A stretch of DNA of 11,164 nt from Candidatus Parepulonipiscium sp. PG-Nun2H_MBin03 (GCA_001995005.1 MDJN01000182.1:1-11164); one strand, 5' to 3'. Positions 1-6,317 are shown, counted from the first letter of the stretch. Notes: generated from the letters alone by a model not told the origin. Numbers and translations are program-made.

Positions 1-42
1 TTATTATACAGATGTACAAATTAGAAAGTAGGAAAATAAGTT

Positions 43-1062
43 ATGCAAACTGCGGACTTTAATTTTGACTTGCCTCAAAATTTAATAGCCCAAACTCCGT
101 TAAAACATAGAGATAATTCACGTCTGATGATAATTAATAGAGAAACAGGGAAAATTGAACATAAACATTTTTATAATATATTAGAATACTTAAATGAAGG
201 AGATTGCTTAGTTTTAAACAACACCAAAGTTATGCCGGCAAGATTATTTGGCGTAAAAAAATCAGGTGGAAAAGTAGAAATACTACTATTAAAAAGAATT
301 GGAGATACTTTTGAAATATTAGTTAAACCCGGGAAAAGAGCAAAAATAGGGGACACTTTAATATTTGGGGAAGGAAAATTAGAATGTAAAGTCATTGATA
401 TTATAGAAGATGGCAAAAGAATTGTAAAATTTAACTATGAAGGCGTTTGGGAAAATATATTAGATGAACTAGGAACTATGCCTTTACCGCCTTATATAAC
501 TGAAAAGCTTGAAAATAAAAATAGGTATCAAACAGTTTATGCAACTCAGAATGGAAGTGCAGCAGCTCCTACAGCAGGGCTGCACTTTACAGAAGAGTTG
601 CTTGAAAAAGTTGCTCAAAAAGGTGTAAAGATAGCATATGTAACATTGCATGTTGGATTAGGCACGTTTAGACCAGTAAAGGTGGACGATGTATTACAGC
701 ATAAAATGCATTCGGAATACTATGAAGTAGACAAAGTTAATGCAGATATAATAAATAATATAAAATTAAGTGGTGGAAAAATAATAGCTGTAGGTACAAC
801 TAGCACTAGAGTGCTTGAGAGCATTGCTAGTGATAATGGGTTAATACGAGCTAGCAGTGGATTTACAGATATTTTTATATATCCAGGCTATAAATTTAAA
901 GTAATAGATAATTTAATAACTAATTTCCATTTACCAGAGTCTACATTAATCATGTTAGTTAGTGCGTTGGTTAATAAAGATAAAATATTAGAAGCATATA
1001 ATATAGCTGTAGCTGAAAAATATAGATTTTTTAGCTTTGGAGATGCTATGTTTATCGGGTAA
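43..1062 (+). CDS. queA: S-adenosylmethionine:tRNA ribosyltransferase-isomerase QueA
   Basis: QueA transfers and isomerises the ribosyl part of S-adenosylmethionine onto 7-aminomethyl-7-deazaguanine at the tRNA wobble position (34), giving epoxyqueuosine, the penultimate queuosine precursor. It acts in the cytoplasm. The 339-residue length is normal for the family. Visible family blocks are DNSRLM near the N-terminus, KPGKRAKIGD in the central barrel, the highly conserved GSAAAPTAGLHFT at about residues 171-183, VGTTSTRVLES, TNFHLPESTL, and a C-terminal SFGDAMFI. The ATG start follows AGGA at 30-33 with a 9-nt spacer, and the protein begins in the family-typical way (short lead, then F-DLP-LIAQ). 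The usual partner tgt is not downstream; the upstream side lies outside the window. No terminator is obvious after the stop. Identity is secure. Confidence 0.97.
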   Translation: MQTADFNFDLPQNLIAQTPLKHRDNSRLMIINRETGKIEHKHFYNILEYLNEGDCLVLNNTKVMPARLFGVKKSGGKVEILLLKRIGDTFEILVKPGKRAKIGDTLIFGEGKLECKVIDIIEDGKRIVKFNYEGVWENILDELGTMPLPPYITEKLENKNRYQTVYATQNGSAAAPTAGLHFTEELLEKVAQKGVKIAYVTLHVGLGTFRPVKVDDVLQHKMHSEYYEVDKVNADIINNIKLSGGKIIAVGTTSTRVLESIASDNGLIRASSGFTDIFIYPGYKFKVIDNLITNFHLPESTLIMLVSALVNKDKILEAYNIAVAEKYRFFSFGDAMFIG

Positions 1063-1066
1063 TACC

Positions 1067-1095
1067 TTGACATAATAGAAAAAATATATTATTAA
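1067..1095 (+). promoter_or_regulatory. Likely sigma-A promoter for the aminopeptidase-PPIase pair
   Basis: A perfect TTGACA (1067-1072) is followed after exactly 17 bases by TATTAA (1090-1095), a 4/6 match to the -10 consensus in a very AT-rich stretch. It sits just past the queA stop and about 50 bases before the aminopeptidase start, in the right orientation. Transcription would begin near 1102. The -35 match and spacing are seen in the sequence; promoter activity is inferred. Confidence 0.55.
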
Positions 1096-1105
1096 TTAAA
1101 AAGAC

Positions 1106-1133
1106 AATATATAAACCTAAATATATAAACCTA
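1106..1133 (+). repeat. Perfect 14-bp tandem duplication in the aminopeptidase 5' leader
   Basis: Two exact head-to-tail copies of AATATATAAACCTA occupy 1106-1119 and 1120-1133, with no spacer. They lie just downstream of the predicted transcription start and end immediately before the AAGGAG ribosome binding site (1135-1140). Likely a slippage duplication; a role in leader structure or protein binding is possible but not shown. Confidence 0.85.
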
Positions 1134-1145
1134 TAAGGAGCAATT

Positions 1146-2543
1146 ATGTTAAAAAAAGAATATAAAGACGCATGGACTACTTATAATGAAGAAGATAAAA
1201 AGGCATTATTTGATTACGCTGAAAGATATAGGAAATTTATTTCAGATAACAAGACTGAAAGAGAATGTGTAGAAACTTTAGTAAAAGAAGCAGAGCAACA
1301 TGGATACAAGAATTTAGATGAATGTATCAAAAATAATGCTCAGCTAAAAACTGGGGATAAAGTTTATGCGAATTATGGTAATAAAACTTTAATATTATAT
1401 TGCATTGGCAAAAACGATATATTAGATGGAATGAATTTATTAGGTGCACATCTAGACTCACCACGATTAGATTTAAAACCTAATCCATTATATGAAGATA
1501 CCAATTTAGCTATGTTAAAGACGCATTATTATGGAGGGGTTAAGAAATATCAATGGGTTAGCTTACCTCTTGCAATGCATGGAGTAATTGCTAAAAAAGA
1601 TGGAACAGTTATAAAGGTGGTAATAGGTGAGAGTGAAGATGACCCTGTGTTTGGTATATCTGATTTACTAATTCATTTAGCAAGCGAGCAGATGGAAAAG
1701 AAACTAAAAGAAGCGATTAGTGGTGAGGACTTAAATGTATGCTTTGGTACATTGCCTATAGACACAGATGACGAGAAACTAAAAAATAAAGTTAAAGAAA
1801 ATGTATTACAGATACTAAATACAAAATATGATATAACAGAAGAAGATTTATTTTCATCAGAGATACAGCTAGTTCCGGCAGGAAAAGCCAGAGATTACGG
1901 CATAGATAAAAGTATGGTAGCAGGATATGGACAAGATGACAGGGTATGCTCATATGCATCATTTGAAGCTATCTTAGAAGTGGAAAATCCTGATAAAACT
2001 ACGTGTTGTATATTGGTAGATAAAGAAGAAATAGGAAGTGTTGGTGCTTCTGGTATGAATTCCAATTACTTTGAAAACACTGTTGCAGAATTATTAAATC
2101 TATTAGGAAAATACTCAGAGTTAAATGTACGTAGAGTCCTTTCAAAATCTAAGATGCTTTCTTCTGATGTAACTGCAGGAGCAGATCCAAATTTTCCATC
2201 AGCACTTGAAAAGAATAATGCTGCATATTTTGGAAAAGGTGTAGTATTAATGAAATACACAGGTTCAAGAGGAAAATCAGGTTCTAATGAGGCAAATGCA
2301 GAATATGTAGCACAGCTTAGAAAGATAATGGAAGATAATAATGTTTATTGGCAAACGTGCGAGCTAGGAAAAATAGACTTAGGAGGCGGGGGAACAATTG
2401 CTTATATTCTTGCAAAATATGGTATGGATGTAATAGATTGTGGAGTACCCGTACACAGCATGCATGCACCATGGGAAATTACTAGTAAAGTAGATTTATA
2501 TGAGATGAGAAAAGCCTACGTGGCGTTTTTAAAAGATGCGTAA
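1146..2543 (+). CDS. M18-family zinc aminopeptidase
   Basis: Metallo-aminopeptidase of family M18, which removes N-terminal residues from peptides using a dinuclear zinc site; it is probably cytoplasmic, since no signal peptide or membrane segment is seen. At 465 residues it is a normal size. Metal-site motifs appear in order: GAHLDSPRLDLKP with His102 and Asp104, GYGQDDRVCSY with Asp264/Asp265, DKEEIGSVGASG with Glu294/Glu295 (catalytic base and ligand), LSSDVTAGADPNFPS with a further Asp, and VPVHSMHAPWE with the terminal ligand His440. The DVTAGADPNF block differs from the DxxHAxxPN version in eukaryotic M18 enzymes; this is the bacterial subgroup typical of clostridia and spirochaetes, from memory of the family. 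The start is fixed by AAGGAG (1135-1140) five bases before the ATG. It probably shares a transcript with the prolyl isomerase 12 bases downstream. Substrate preference cannot be read from sequence. Confidence 0.93.
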   Translation: MLKKEYKDAWTTYNEEDKKALFDYAERYRKFISDNKTERECVETLVKEAEQHGYKNLDECIKNNAQLKTGDKVYANYGNKTLILYCIGKNDILDGMNLLGAHLDSPRLDLKPNPLYEDTNLAMLKTHYYGGVKKYQWVSLPLAMHGVIAKKDGTVIKVVIGESEDDPVFGISDLLIHLASEQMEKKLKEAISGEDLNVCFGTLPIDTDDEKLKNKVKENVLQILNTKYDITEEDLFSSEIQLVPAGKARDYGIDKSMVAGYGQDDRVCSYASFEAILEVENPDKTTCCILVDKEEIGSVGASGMNSNYFENTVAELLNLLGKYSELNVRRVLSKSKMLSSDVTAGADPNFPSALEKNNAAYFGKGVVLMKYTGSRGKSGSNEANAEYVAQLRKIMEDNNVYWQTCELGKIDLGGGGTIAYILAKYGMDVIDCGVPVHSMHAPWEITSKVDLYEMRKAYVAFLKDA

Positions 2544-2555
2544 AGGAGAAAGAGT

Positions 2556-3041
2556 GTGGAAAATCCAGTTATTAGAATTACAATGGAAGATGAGAGCGTT
2601 ATACGAGTAGAGTTATATCCTAAGGTTGCACCTATAACGGTTATGAATTTTGTGGATTTAGTAGATAGAAAATTTTATAATGGTTTAACGTTTCATAGAG
2701 TAATTAAAGGGTTTATGATACAAGGTGGATGCCCTGAAGGTACTGGAGTAGGTGGTTCTGTAAATAATATTAAAGGTGAGTTTAAATCGAACGGAGTGCA
2801 AAATAATATAAAGCATGAACGAGGTGTTTTATCTATGGCACGTTCACAAAATCCAAACTCAGCAAGTTCTCAGTTTTTTATTATGCATGAAGATTCACCG
2901 CATTTAAACGGAAATTATGCTGCATTTGGTAAAGTTATTGAAGGAATGGAAGTTGTGGATAAAATAGCTGATGTAAAAACAGGGCCTTCAGATAAACCAG
3001 TAGAACCGGTAGTAATTAAAACAATGGAAGAAGAAAAATAA
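2556..3041 (+). CDS. ppiB: Cyclophilin-type peptidyl-prolyl cis-trans isomerase
   Basis: Cyclophilin that catalyses cis-trans isomerisation of Xaa-Pro bonds during protein folding. It has 161 residues, a bare single domain with no signal peptide, so cytoplasmic. The catalytic block FHRVIKGFMIQGG holds the active-site Arg48, Phe53, Met54 and Gln56; SMARSQNPNSASSQFFI follows, then HLNGNYAAFGKV. The Trp and His that human cyclophilin A uses here (in WLDGKHVVFG) are His and Tyr, as in many bacterial cyclophilins; this is usually linked to weaker cyclosporin binding. Translation starts at GTG: AAAGGAG (2542-2548), overlapping the aminopeptidase stop, stands seven bases before it, and no in-frame ATG fits. 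It is likely co-transcribed with the aminopeptidase. No clear terminator follows. Confidence 0.95.
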   Translation: MENPVIRITMEDESVIRVELYPKVAPITVMNFVDLVDRKFYNGLTFHRVIKGFMIQGGCPEGTGVGGSVNNIKGEFKSNGVQNNIKHERGVLSMARSQNPNSASSQFFIMHEDSPHLNGNYAAFGKVIEGMEVVDKIADVKTGPSDKPVEPVVIKTMEEEK

Positions 3042-3051
3042 AATTATAGTC

Positions 3052-3080
3052 TTGCCATTTAAAACAATATATGATATATT
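3052..3080 (+). promoter_or_regulatory. Extended -10 sigma-A promoter for rpsB-tsf
   Basis: TTGCCA (3052-3057) and TATATT (3075-3080) are separated by exactly 17 bases, and the -10 is preceded by TGA (3072-3074), the TGn extension of strong Gram-positive promoters. It lies in the PPIase-rpsB gap, 102 bases before the rpsB ATG. Transcription would begin near 3087, giving a leader of about 95 nt. Motifs are seen; activity is inferred. Confidence 0.7.
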
Positions 3081-3086
3081 TAGAGA

Positions 3087-3181
3087 CGAAAATAAAACAC
3101 ACGTATGTTTACATTTAAAATGGGTGATTATATTAATCGATATAATTTATACATGCGGAGGCAGAACCTAAGGAGGAAAAA
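3087..3181 (+). promoter_or_regulatory. rpsB 5' leader, possible S2 autoregulatory region
   Basis: This untranslated leader of about 95 nt can fold in more than one way. ATTATAT (3127-3133) pairs with ATATAAT (3140-3146) around a 6-nt loop, or GATTA (3126-3130) pairs with TAATC (3134-3138). Further down, AGG (3159-3161) can pair with CCT (3167-3169), next to the very strong TAAGGAGG ribosome binding site (3169-3176). Two SD-like purine runs occur, GGAGG at 3157-3161 and AAGGAGG at 3170-3176; only the second is correctly spaced (5 nt). Ribosomal protein S2 represses its own rpsB-tsf mRNA through the leader in other bacteria; that this leader does so is inference, and the AT-only stems are weak. 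Confidence 0.35.
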
Positions 3182-3934
3182 ATGAGCGTTATTTCAATGA
3201 AACAATTATTAGAAGCAGGAGTTCACTTCGGCCACCAAACTAGAAGGTGGAATCCTAAAATGAAGGAATATATATTTACTGAAAGAAATGGTATTTATAT
3301 AATAGATCTTCAAAAAACAGCTAAAAAAATGGATGATGCATATTATGCAATGAGAGAAATAGCTGAAGATGGTGGGAAAGTGCTTTTTGTAGGTACAAAA
3401 AAACAAGCACAAGATTCTGTAAAATCAGAAGCAGAACGTTGTGGAATGTACTATATTAATCACCGATGGTTAGGAGGTATGCTTACAAACTTTCAGACTA
3501 TTAAAAGTCGTGTAGATAGATTAAAAAGACTAGAAAACATGGAAAAAGACGGCACTTTTGAATTGCTTCCTAAAAAAGAAGTAATTGAGCTGAAAAAAGA
3601 AATGGTGAAGCTTGAAAACAACCTAGGCGGGATTAAAGATATGAAAGGTGTACCAGATGCTATCTTTATTGTAGATCCACGCAAAGAGAGAATAGCTATT
3701 CAAGAAGCACATATACTAGGAATTCCTATTTTTTCAATAGTAGATACAAACTGTGATCCTGACGAAGTAGACTACGTTATTCCAGGAAATGATGATGCTA
3801 TTCGTGCAGTAAAACTTATTGCAGGTAAATTGGCAGATGCTATAATTGAAGCAAACCAAGGTGAAATATTTGATACACAAGAAATACAAACTGAAGTTAC
3901 TGCAGAAGAATTAGTAGAAAATACAGTGGAATAA
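3182..3934 (+). CDS. rpsB: 30S ribosomal protein S2
   Basis: Small-subunit ribosomal protein that joins late in 30S assembly and is needed for S1-type mRNA binding and initiation. At 250 residues it is typical. The opening MKQLLEAGVHFGHQTRRWNP is the family N-terminal signature; HRWLGGMLTNFQTIKSR (from His94) and the PDAIFIVDPRKE, IPIFSIVDTNCDPD and VDYVIPGNDDAIRAVKL blocks complete the domain. The mid-region coiled-coil insertion (about residues 110-155) is charged and helical as expected. The C-terminal tail is acidic (EEL-EN-VE). The ATG is set by TAAGGAGG five bases upstream. It is the first gene of the rpsB-tsf unit, with its own promoter, and only 16 bases separate it from tsf. Codon use looks like its neighbours. 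Confidence 0.98.
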   Translation: MSVISMKQLLEAGVHFGHQTRRWNPKMKEYIFTERNGIYIIDLQKTAKKMDDAYYAMREIAEDGGKVLFVGTKKQAQDSVKSEAERCGMYYINHRWLGGMLTNFQTIKSRVDRLKRLENMEKDGTFELLPKKEVIELKKEMVKLENNLGGIKDMKGVPDAIFIVDPRKERIAIQEAHILGIPIFSIVDTNCDPDEVDYVIPGNDDAIRAVKLIAGKLADAIIEANQGEIFDTQEIQTEVTAEELVENTVE

Positions 3935-3950
3935 TTTGGAGGAATTTAAG

Positions 3951-4862
3951 ATGGCAATTACAGCTGGAATGGTAAAAGAATTACGTGAAAGAACAGGAGC
4001 AGGAATGCTTGATTGCAAAAATGTTCTTAACGAAGTAGATGGAGACATGACTCGTGCAATGGAAGTGCTACGAGAAAAAGGTCTTGCAAAAGCTGCGAAA
4101 AAATCAGGCAGAATTGCAGCAGAAGGTTTGGTAAAAGTTATAATATCACCAGATAAGAAAAGTGCAGCGGCTGTAGAGATAAACTCAGAAACAGATTTTG
4201 TTGCTAAAAATGAAGTATTTATTAAGTTTGTATCTGAAGTTGCAAATATGGTATTAAATAATGATGTAAAAGACGTAGAAGAATTAAAAAATCTACCATT
4301 TGAATCAGATGCTAGTAAAACAGTTTCAGAAGCATTGACTGAAAAAATTGCTGTAATTGGTGAAAACTTAACTATAAGAAGACTTGCTAAACTTAAAACT
4401 CAAGGTATTATAGCAGGATATACTCACGGTGGTGGGAAAATTGTATCTATAGTAGAGCTGGACACTGATTCTGATAAAGCAGAAGAAGTTGGAAAAAATG
4501 TTGCTATGCAAATAGCAGCGGCAAATCCACAAGTTATTTCAGTCTCTGATGTATCTGAGGAGACAAAAGAAAAAGAAAGAGAAATTCTTATGGTGCAAGC
4601 TAAAAATGAGCACCCTGAAAAACCAGATAATGTTATTGAAAAGATGATAAATGGTAGACTAAATAAGCAATTATATAAAGAGCTTTGTTTACTAGAGCAA
4701 GACTATGTAAAAGATCCAGCATTAACAGTTGGCAAATATGTTAAACAAGAATTAGGGTCTGATAAAGTTATTAAATCTTTTATTCGTTTTGAAACTGGTG
4801 AAGGTATTGAAAAGAAAGAAGAAAACTTTGCCGAAGAAGTAGCAAAACAATTACAAGGTTAA
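3951..4862 (+). CDS. tsf: Translation elongation factor Ts
   Basis: Guanine-nucleotide exchange factor that releases GDP from EF-Tu, restoring it for aminoacyl-tRNA delivery. The chosen start gives 303 residues, the usual length. The N-terminal UBA-like domain reads MAITAGMVKELRERTGAG with signature residues Leu11, Arg12, Thr15 and Gly16; the EF-Tu-contacting TDFV motif (Thr81-Val84, in VEINSETDFVAKNE) follows, then two dimerisation/core subdomains. An upstream in-frame TTG at 3936 would add five residues but is rejected: the ribosome binding site GGAGG (3938-3942) would then lie inside the coding region, whereas it is eight bases before ATG 3951, and EF-Ts proteins normally start MAITAxxVKELR. 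It is the second gene of the rpsB unit, followed six bases later by an intrinsic terminator. Confidence 0.97.
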   Translation: MAITAGMVKELRERTGAGMLDCKNVLNEVDGDMTRAMEVLREKGLAKAAKKSGRIAAEGLVKVIISPDKKSAAAVEINSETDFVAKNEVFIKFVSEVANMVLNNDVKDVEELKNLPFESDASKTVSEALTEKIAVIGENLTIRRLAKLKTQGIIAGYTHGGGKIVSIVELDTDSDKAEEVGKNVAMQIAAANPQVISVSDVSEETKEKEREILMVQAKNEHPEKPDNVIEKMINGRLNKQLYKELCLLEQDYVKDPALTVGKYVKQELGSDKVIKSFIRFETGEGIEKKEENFAEEVAKQLQG

Positions 4863-4867
4863 ATTAG

Positions 4868-4894
4868 TAGAGGATAAAAATCCTCTATTTTTTT
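4868..4894 (+). terminator. Intrinsic terminator after tsf
   Basis: A perfect 8-bp stem TAGAGGAT (4868-4875) / ATCCTCTA (4880-4887) with an AAAA loop is followed directly by seven T residues (4888-4894). It sits six bases past the tsf stop and 25 bases ahead of pyrH. The stem is short with three G-C pairs, so it may be leaky and set the ratio of rpsB-tsf to pyrH mRNA. Confidence 0.88.
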
Positions 4895-4919
4895 GTAATG
4901 TATATAGAAAGGAAAATAT

Positions 4920-5624
4920 ATGCAAAGATATAACAAAGTGCTAGTAAAATTAAGTGGTGAAGCATTAGCTGGTAAAAATGGTGTAGGATTTAATAATGAC
5001 ACCATAGATAAAGTAGTAAAACAGTTAATTAAACTTACAGAAGATAATTTTTTAGTAAGTGTTGTTATTGGCGGAGGCAACTTCTGGAGGGGAAGAACGT
5101 CTGGAGATATGGACAGAACTCGTGCAGATCAAATTGGAATGTTAGCTACAGTTATGAATGCCATATATGTAGCTGATAGAGTTAGAGCATTAGGGGCTAC
5201 TAGTGAAGTTATGACTCCTTTTAAAGTAGGTACAATGACAAAGGTTTTTAGTAAAGAAGATGCTTTAAATAGTTTACAACAAAAGAAGATAGTCTTTTTT
5301 GCTGGGGGTACCGGTCATCCGTACTTTTCAACTGATAGTGGTGCTGTACTTAAAGGTTGTGAAATAGAAGCAGACATCTTGTTATTTGCAAAAAATATCG
5401 ATGGCATATATGATAGTGATCCAAAAATAAATAGACAAGCGATTAAATATGATGAAATTTCATGCAAAGAAATAATAGAAAAAAATTTAAAAGCAGTTGA
5501 TATGGCAAGTATTGTATTGTGTATGGAAAATAACTTACCAATTATAGTTTTTGATTTAAATGAAGAAAATGGTATAATAAGAGTTGCAAATGGTGAGAAT
5601 ATAGGAACAAAGATTTTTATATAG
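4920..5624 (+). CDS. pyrH: Uridylate (UMP) kinase
   Basis: Bacterial-type UMP kinase of the amino-acid kinase fold, a hexamer that phosphorylates UMP to UDP with ATP in de novo pyrimidine synthesis. It has 234 residues, slightly below the usual 236-241. Motifs: VKLSGEALAGK (phosphate binding, residues 9-19), GGGNFWRGR (UMP site), MDRTRADQIGMLATVMNA, the nucleotide-binding GGTGHPYFSTDSGAVLKG followed by EADILLFAKNIDGIYDSDP, and a C-terminal LPIIVFDLNEENGI. The GTGHPYFSTDS variant differs slightly from the more common GTGNPFFTTDT. Start ATG follows AAAGGA (4908-4913) at six bases. No good promoter fits between the tsf terminator and this start, so expression probably comes from read-through or from a promoter inside tsf. 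The distance to frr (129 bases) is unusually long for this operon. Confidence 0.97.
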   Translation: MQRYNKVLVKLSGEALAGKNGVGFNNDTIDKVVKQLIKLTEDNFLVSVVIGGGNFWRGRTSGDMDRTRADQIGMLATVMNAIYVADRVRALGATSEVMTPFKVGTMTKVFSKEDALNSLQQKKIVFFAGGTGHPYFSTDSGAVLKGCEIEADILLFAKNIDGIYDSDPKINRQAIKYDEISCKEIIEKNLKAVDMASIVLCMENNLPIIVFDLNEENGIIRVANGENIGTKIFI

Positions 5625-5628
5625 GAAA

Positions 5629-5667
5629 TCAACTACCCTTCCGGTCTATGGCTGTGTGGATAGTTGA
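5629..5667. repeat. Inverted repeat in the pyrH-frr gap (hairpin or operator)
   Basis: TCAACTA (5629-5635) is the exact inverse complement of TAGTTGA (5661-5667), 25 bases apart. CC (5636-5637) and GG (5658-5659) add two pairs past a bulged A at 5660. The interior (roughly 5638-5657) is GC-richer than its surroundings and can form only short internal pairings. No T-run follows on either strand, so it is not an intrinsic terminator. The right arm overlaps a candidate -35 box (5664-5669). It could be a structured mRNA element, an operator, or a remnant of a small mobile element; none can be decided here. Confidence 0.5.
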
Positions 5668-5691
5668 CTAAACTAAGTATTAATTTATTAA
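5664..5691 (+). promoter_or_regulatory. Candidate promoter ahead of frr
   Basis: TTGACT (5664-5669) and TATTAA (5686-5691) are 16 bases apart; the -35 matches five of six consensus bases and the -10 four of six, the same TATTAA seen upstream of the aminopeptidase. Transcription would begin near 5698, within or just before the AAGGAGG run. AT-richness makes chance matches likely, so confidence is modest. Confidence 0.35.
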
Positions 5692-5693
5692 AG

Positions 5694-5742
5694 AAAAGGA
5701 GGATGTAAGGATATCCCCGAGTATAAAAATGAGAGTATCCTT
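5694..5742 (+). promoter_or_regulatory. Displaced Shine-Dalgarno followed by a hairpin upstream of frr
   Basis: A strong ribosome binding site AAAAGGAGG (5694-5702) lies about 51 bases before the frr ATG, far beyond normal spacing. It runs straight into ATG TAA (5703-5708), a start-stop pair too close to be used. Next comes a 7-bp hairpin, AAGGATA (5707-5713) with TATCCTT (5736-5742), around a 22-nt loop. Folding the hairpin brings the SD to within about 15 bases of the ATG. The 3' arm can alternatively pair through TCCTT (5738-5742) with AAGGA of the SD (5696-5700), so SD and hairpin compete for one strand. Pairings are seen; any control of RRF synthesis is inference. Confidence 0.5.
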
Positions 5743-5753
5743 GCTGAAAAAAG

Positions 5754-6308
5754 ATGAAAGAACAGTTGAAAAGTTTTGAAACCAAGATGGAAAAATCGAT
5801 TACTTCATTAAAAGAAGATTTTAACACAATTAGAGCAGGCAGAGCTAATCCGCATGTTTTAGATAAATTAAGTGTAGATTATTATGGAACTCAAACACCT
5901 ATAAGCCAAATAGGAAATATTACTGTACCCGAACCTCGTATATTACAAATTCAACCTTGGGATAGTACCCTGTTAAAAAATATTGAGAAGACTATAAATG
6001 AATCAGATTTAGGAATAAATCCGTCAAATGATGGTAAAGTTATTAGATTGATTTTTCCAGAACTTACAGAAGAAAGAAGAAAAGAATTAACTAAAGAGAT
6101 TAAGAAAAAAGGTGAAAATGCTAAAGTTGCTATAAGAAATATACGACGAGAGGCTATGGATACCTTTAAGAAGATGCAAAAATCTAGTGAAATGACAGAA
6201 GATGAATTATCAACTGCGGAAACAAGTACGCAAAAATTAACGGATAAATTTGTTGAAGAAATAGATAAACAAATAGAACAAAAAAGCAAAGACGTATTAT
6301 CTGTATAG
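5754..6308 (+). CDS. frr: Ribosome recycling factor
   Basis: RRF, acting with EF-G, splits post-termination ribosomes from mRNA and is essential in bacteria. At 184 residues it is the standard length. The N-terminal helix is followed by the hallmark TIRAGRANPHVLDKL, then GTQTPISQIGNITVPEPR, WDSTLLKNIEKTI, SDLGINPSNDG, IRLIFPELTEERRKEL, and the C-terminal helices of the three-helix bundle with KKGENAKVAIRNIRREA. The start is taken at ATG 5754 because the protein then begins with the usual twelve or so residues before MEKSI, and an in-frame TGA (5745-5747) blocks any earlier start. Unlike every neighbour it has no SD directly upstream (only GCTGAAAAAAG); the nearest strong one is at 5694-5702, behind a hairpin. 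uppS begins nine bases after its stop. Confidence 0.97.
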   Translation: MKEQLKSFETKMEKSITSLKEDFNTIRAGRANPHVLDKLSVDYYGTQTPISQIGNITVPEPRILQIQPWDSTLLKNIEKTINESDLGINPSNDGKVIRLIFPELTEERRKELTKEIKKKGENAKVAIRNIRREAMDTFKKMQKSSEMTEDELSTAETSTQKLTDKFVEEIDKQIEQKSKDVLSV

Positions 6309-6317
6309 GGGAAAATT

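Noticed and set aside
1..42. Possible -10 element (TATTAT-like) ahead of queA
   Set aside because: It lies at the window edge and any -35 would be outside, so it cannot be judged.
3936..3950. Upstream TTG start for tsf adding five residues
   Set aside because: The GGAGG ribosome binding site at 3938-3942 would fall inside the coding region and is correctly spaced for ATG 3951, which also gives the family-typical N-terminus.
5629..5667. Intrinsic terminator after pyrH
   Set aside because: The stem is followed by CTAAAC rather than a T-run, and the opposite strand also lacks one.
5703..5708. Minimal ATG-TAA start-stop ORF after the strong SD
   Set aside because: The ATG abuts the GGAGG with no spacer, so a ribosome bound there could not place it in the P site.
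5625..5753. Known riboswitch class (preQ1, SAM, glycine, THF, c-di-GMP and similar) in the pyrH-frr gap
   Set aside because: I could not match the conserved core of any of these classes to the sequence.
5315..5827. Minus-strand open frames across the pyrH end and the pyrH-frr gap
   Set aside because: They mirror real + strand genes, give low-complexity Ser/Phe/Ile-rich products and lack ribosome binding sites; they are antisense shadows.
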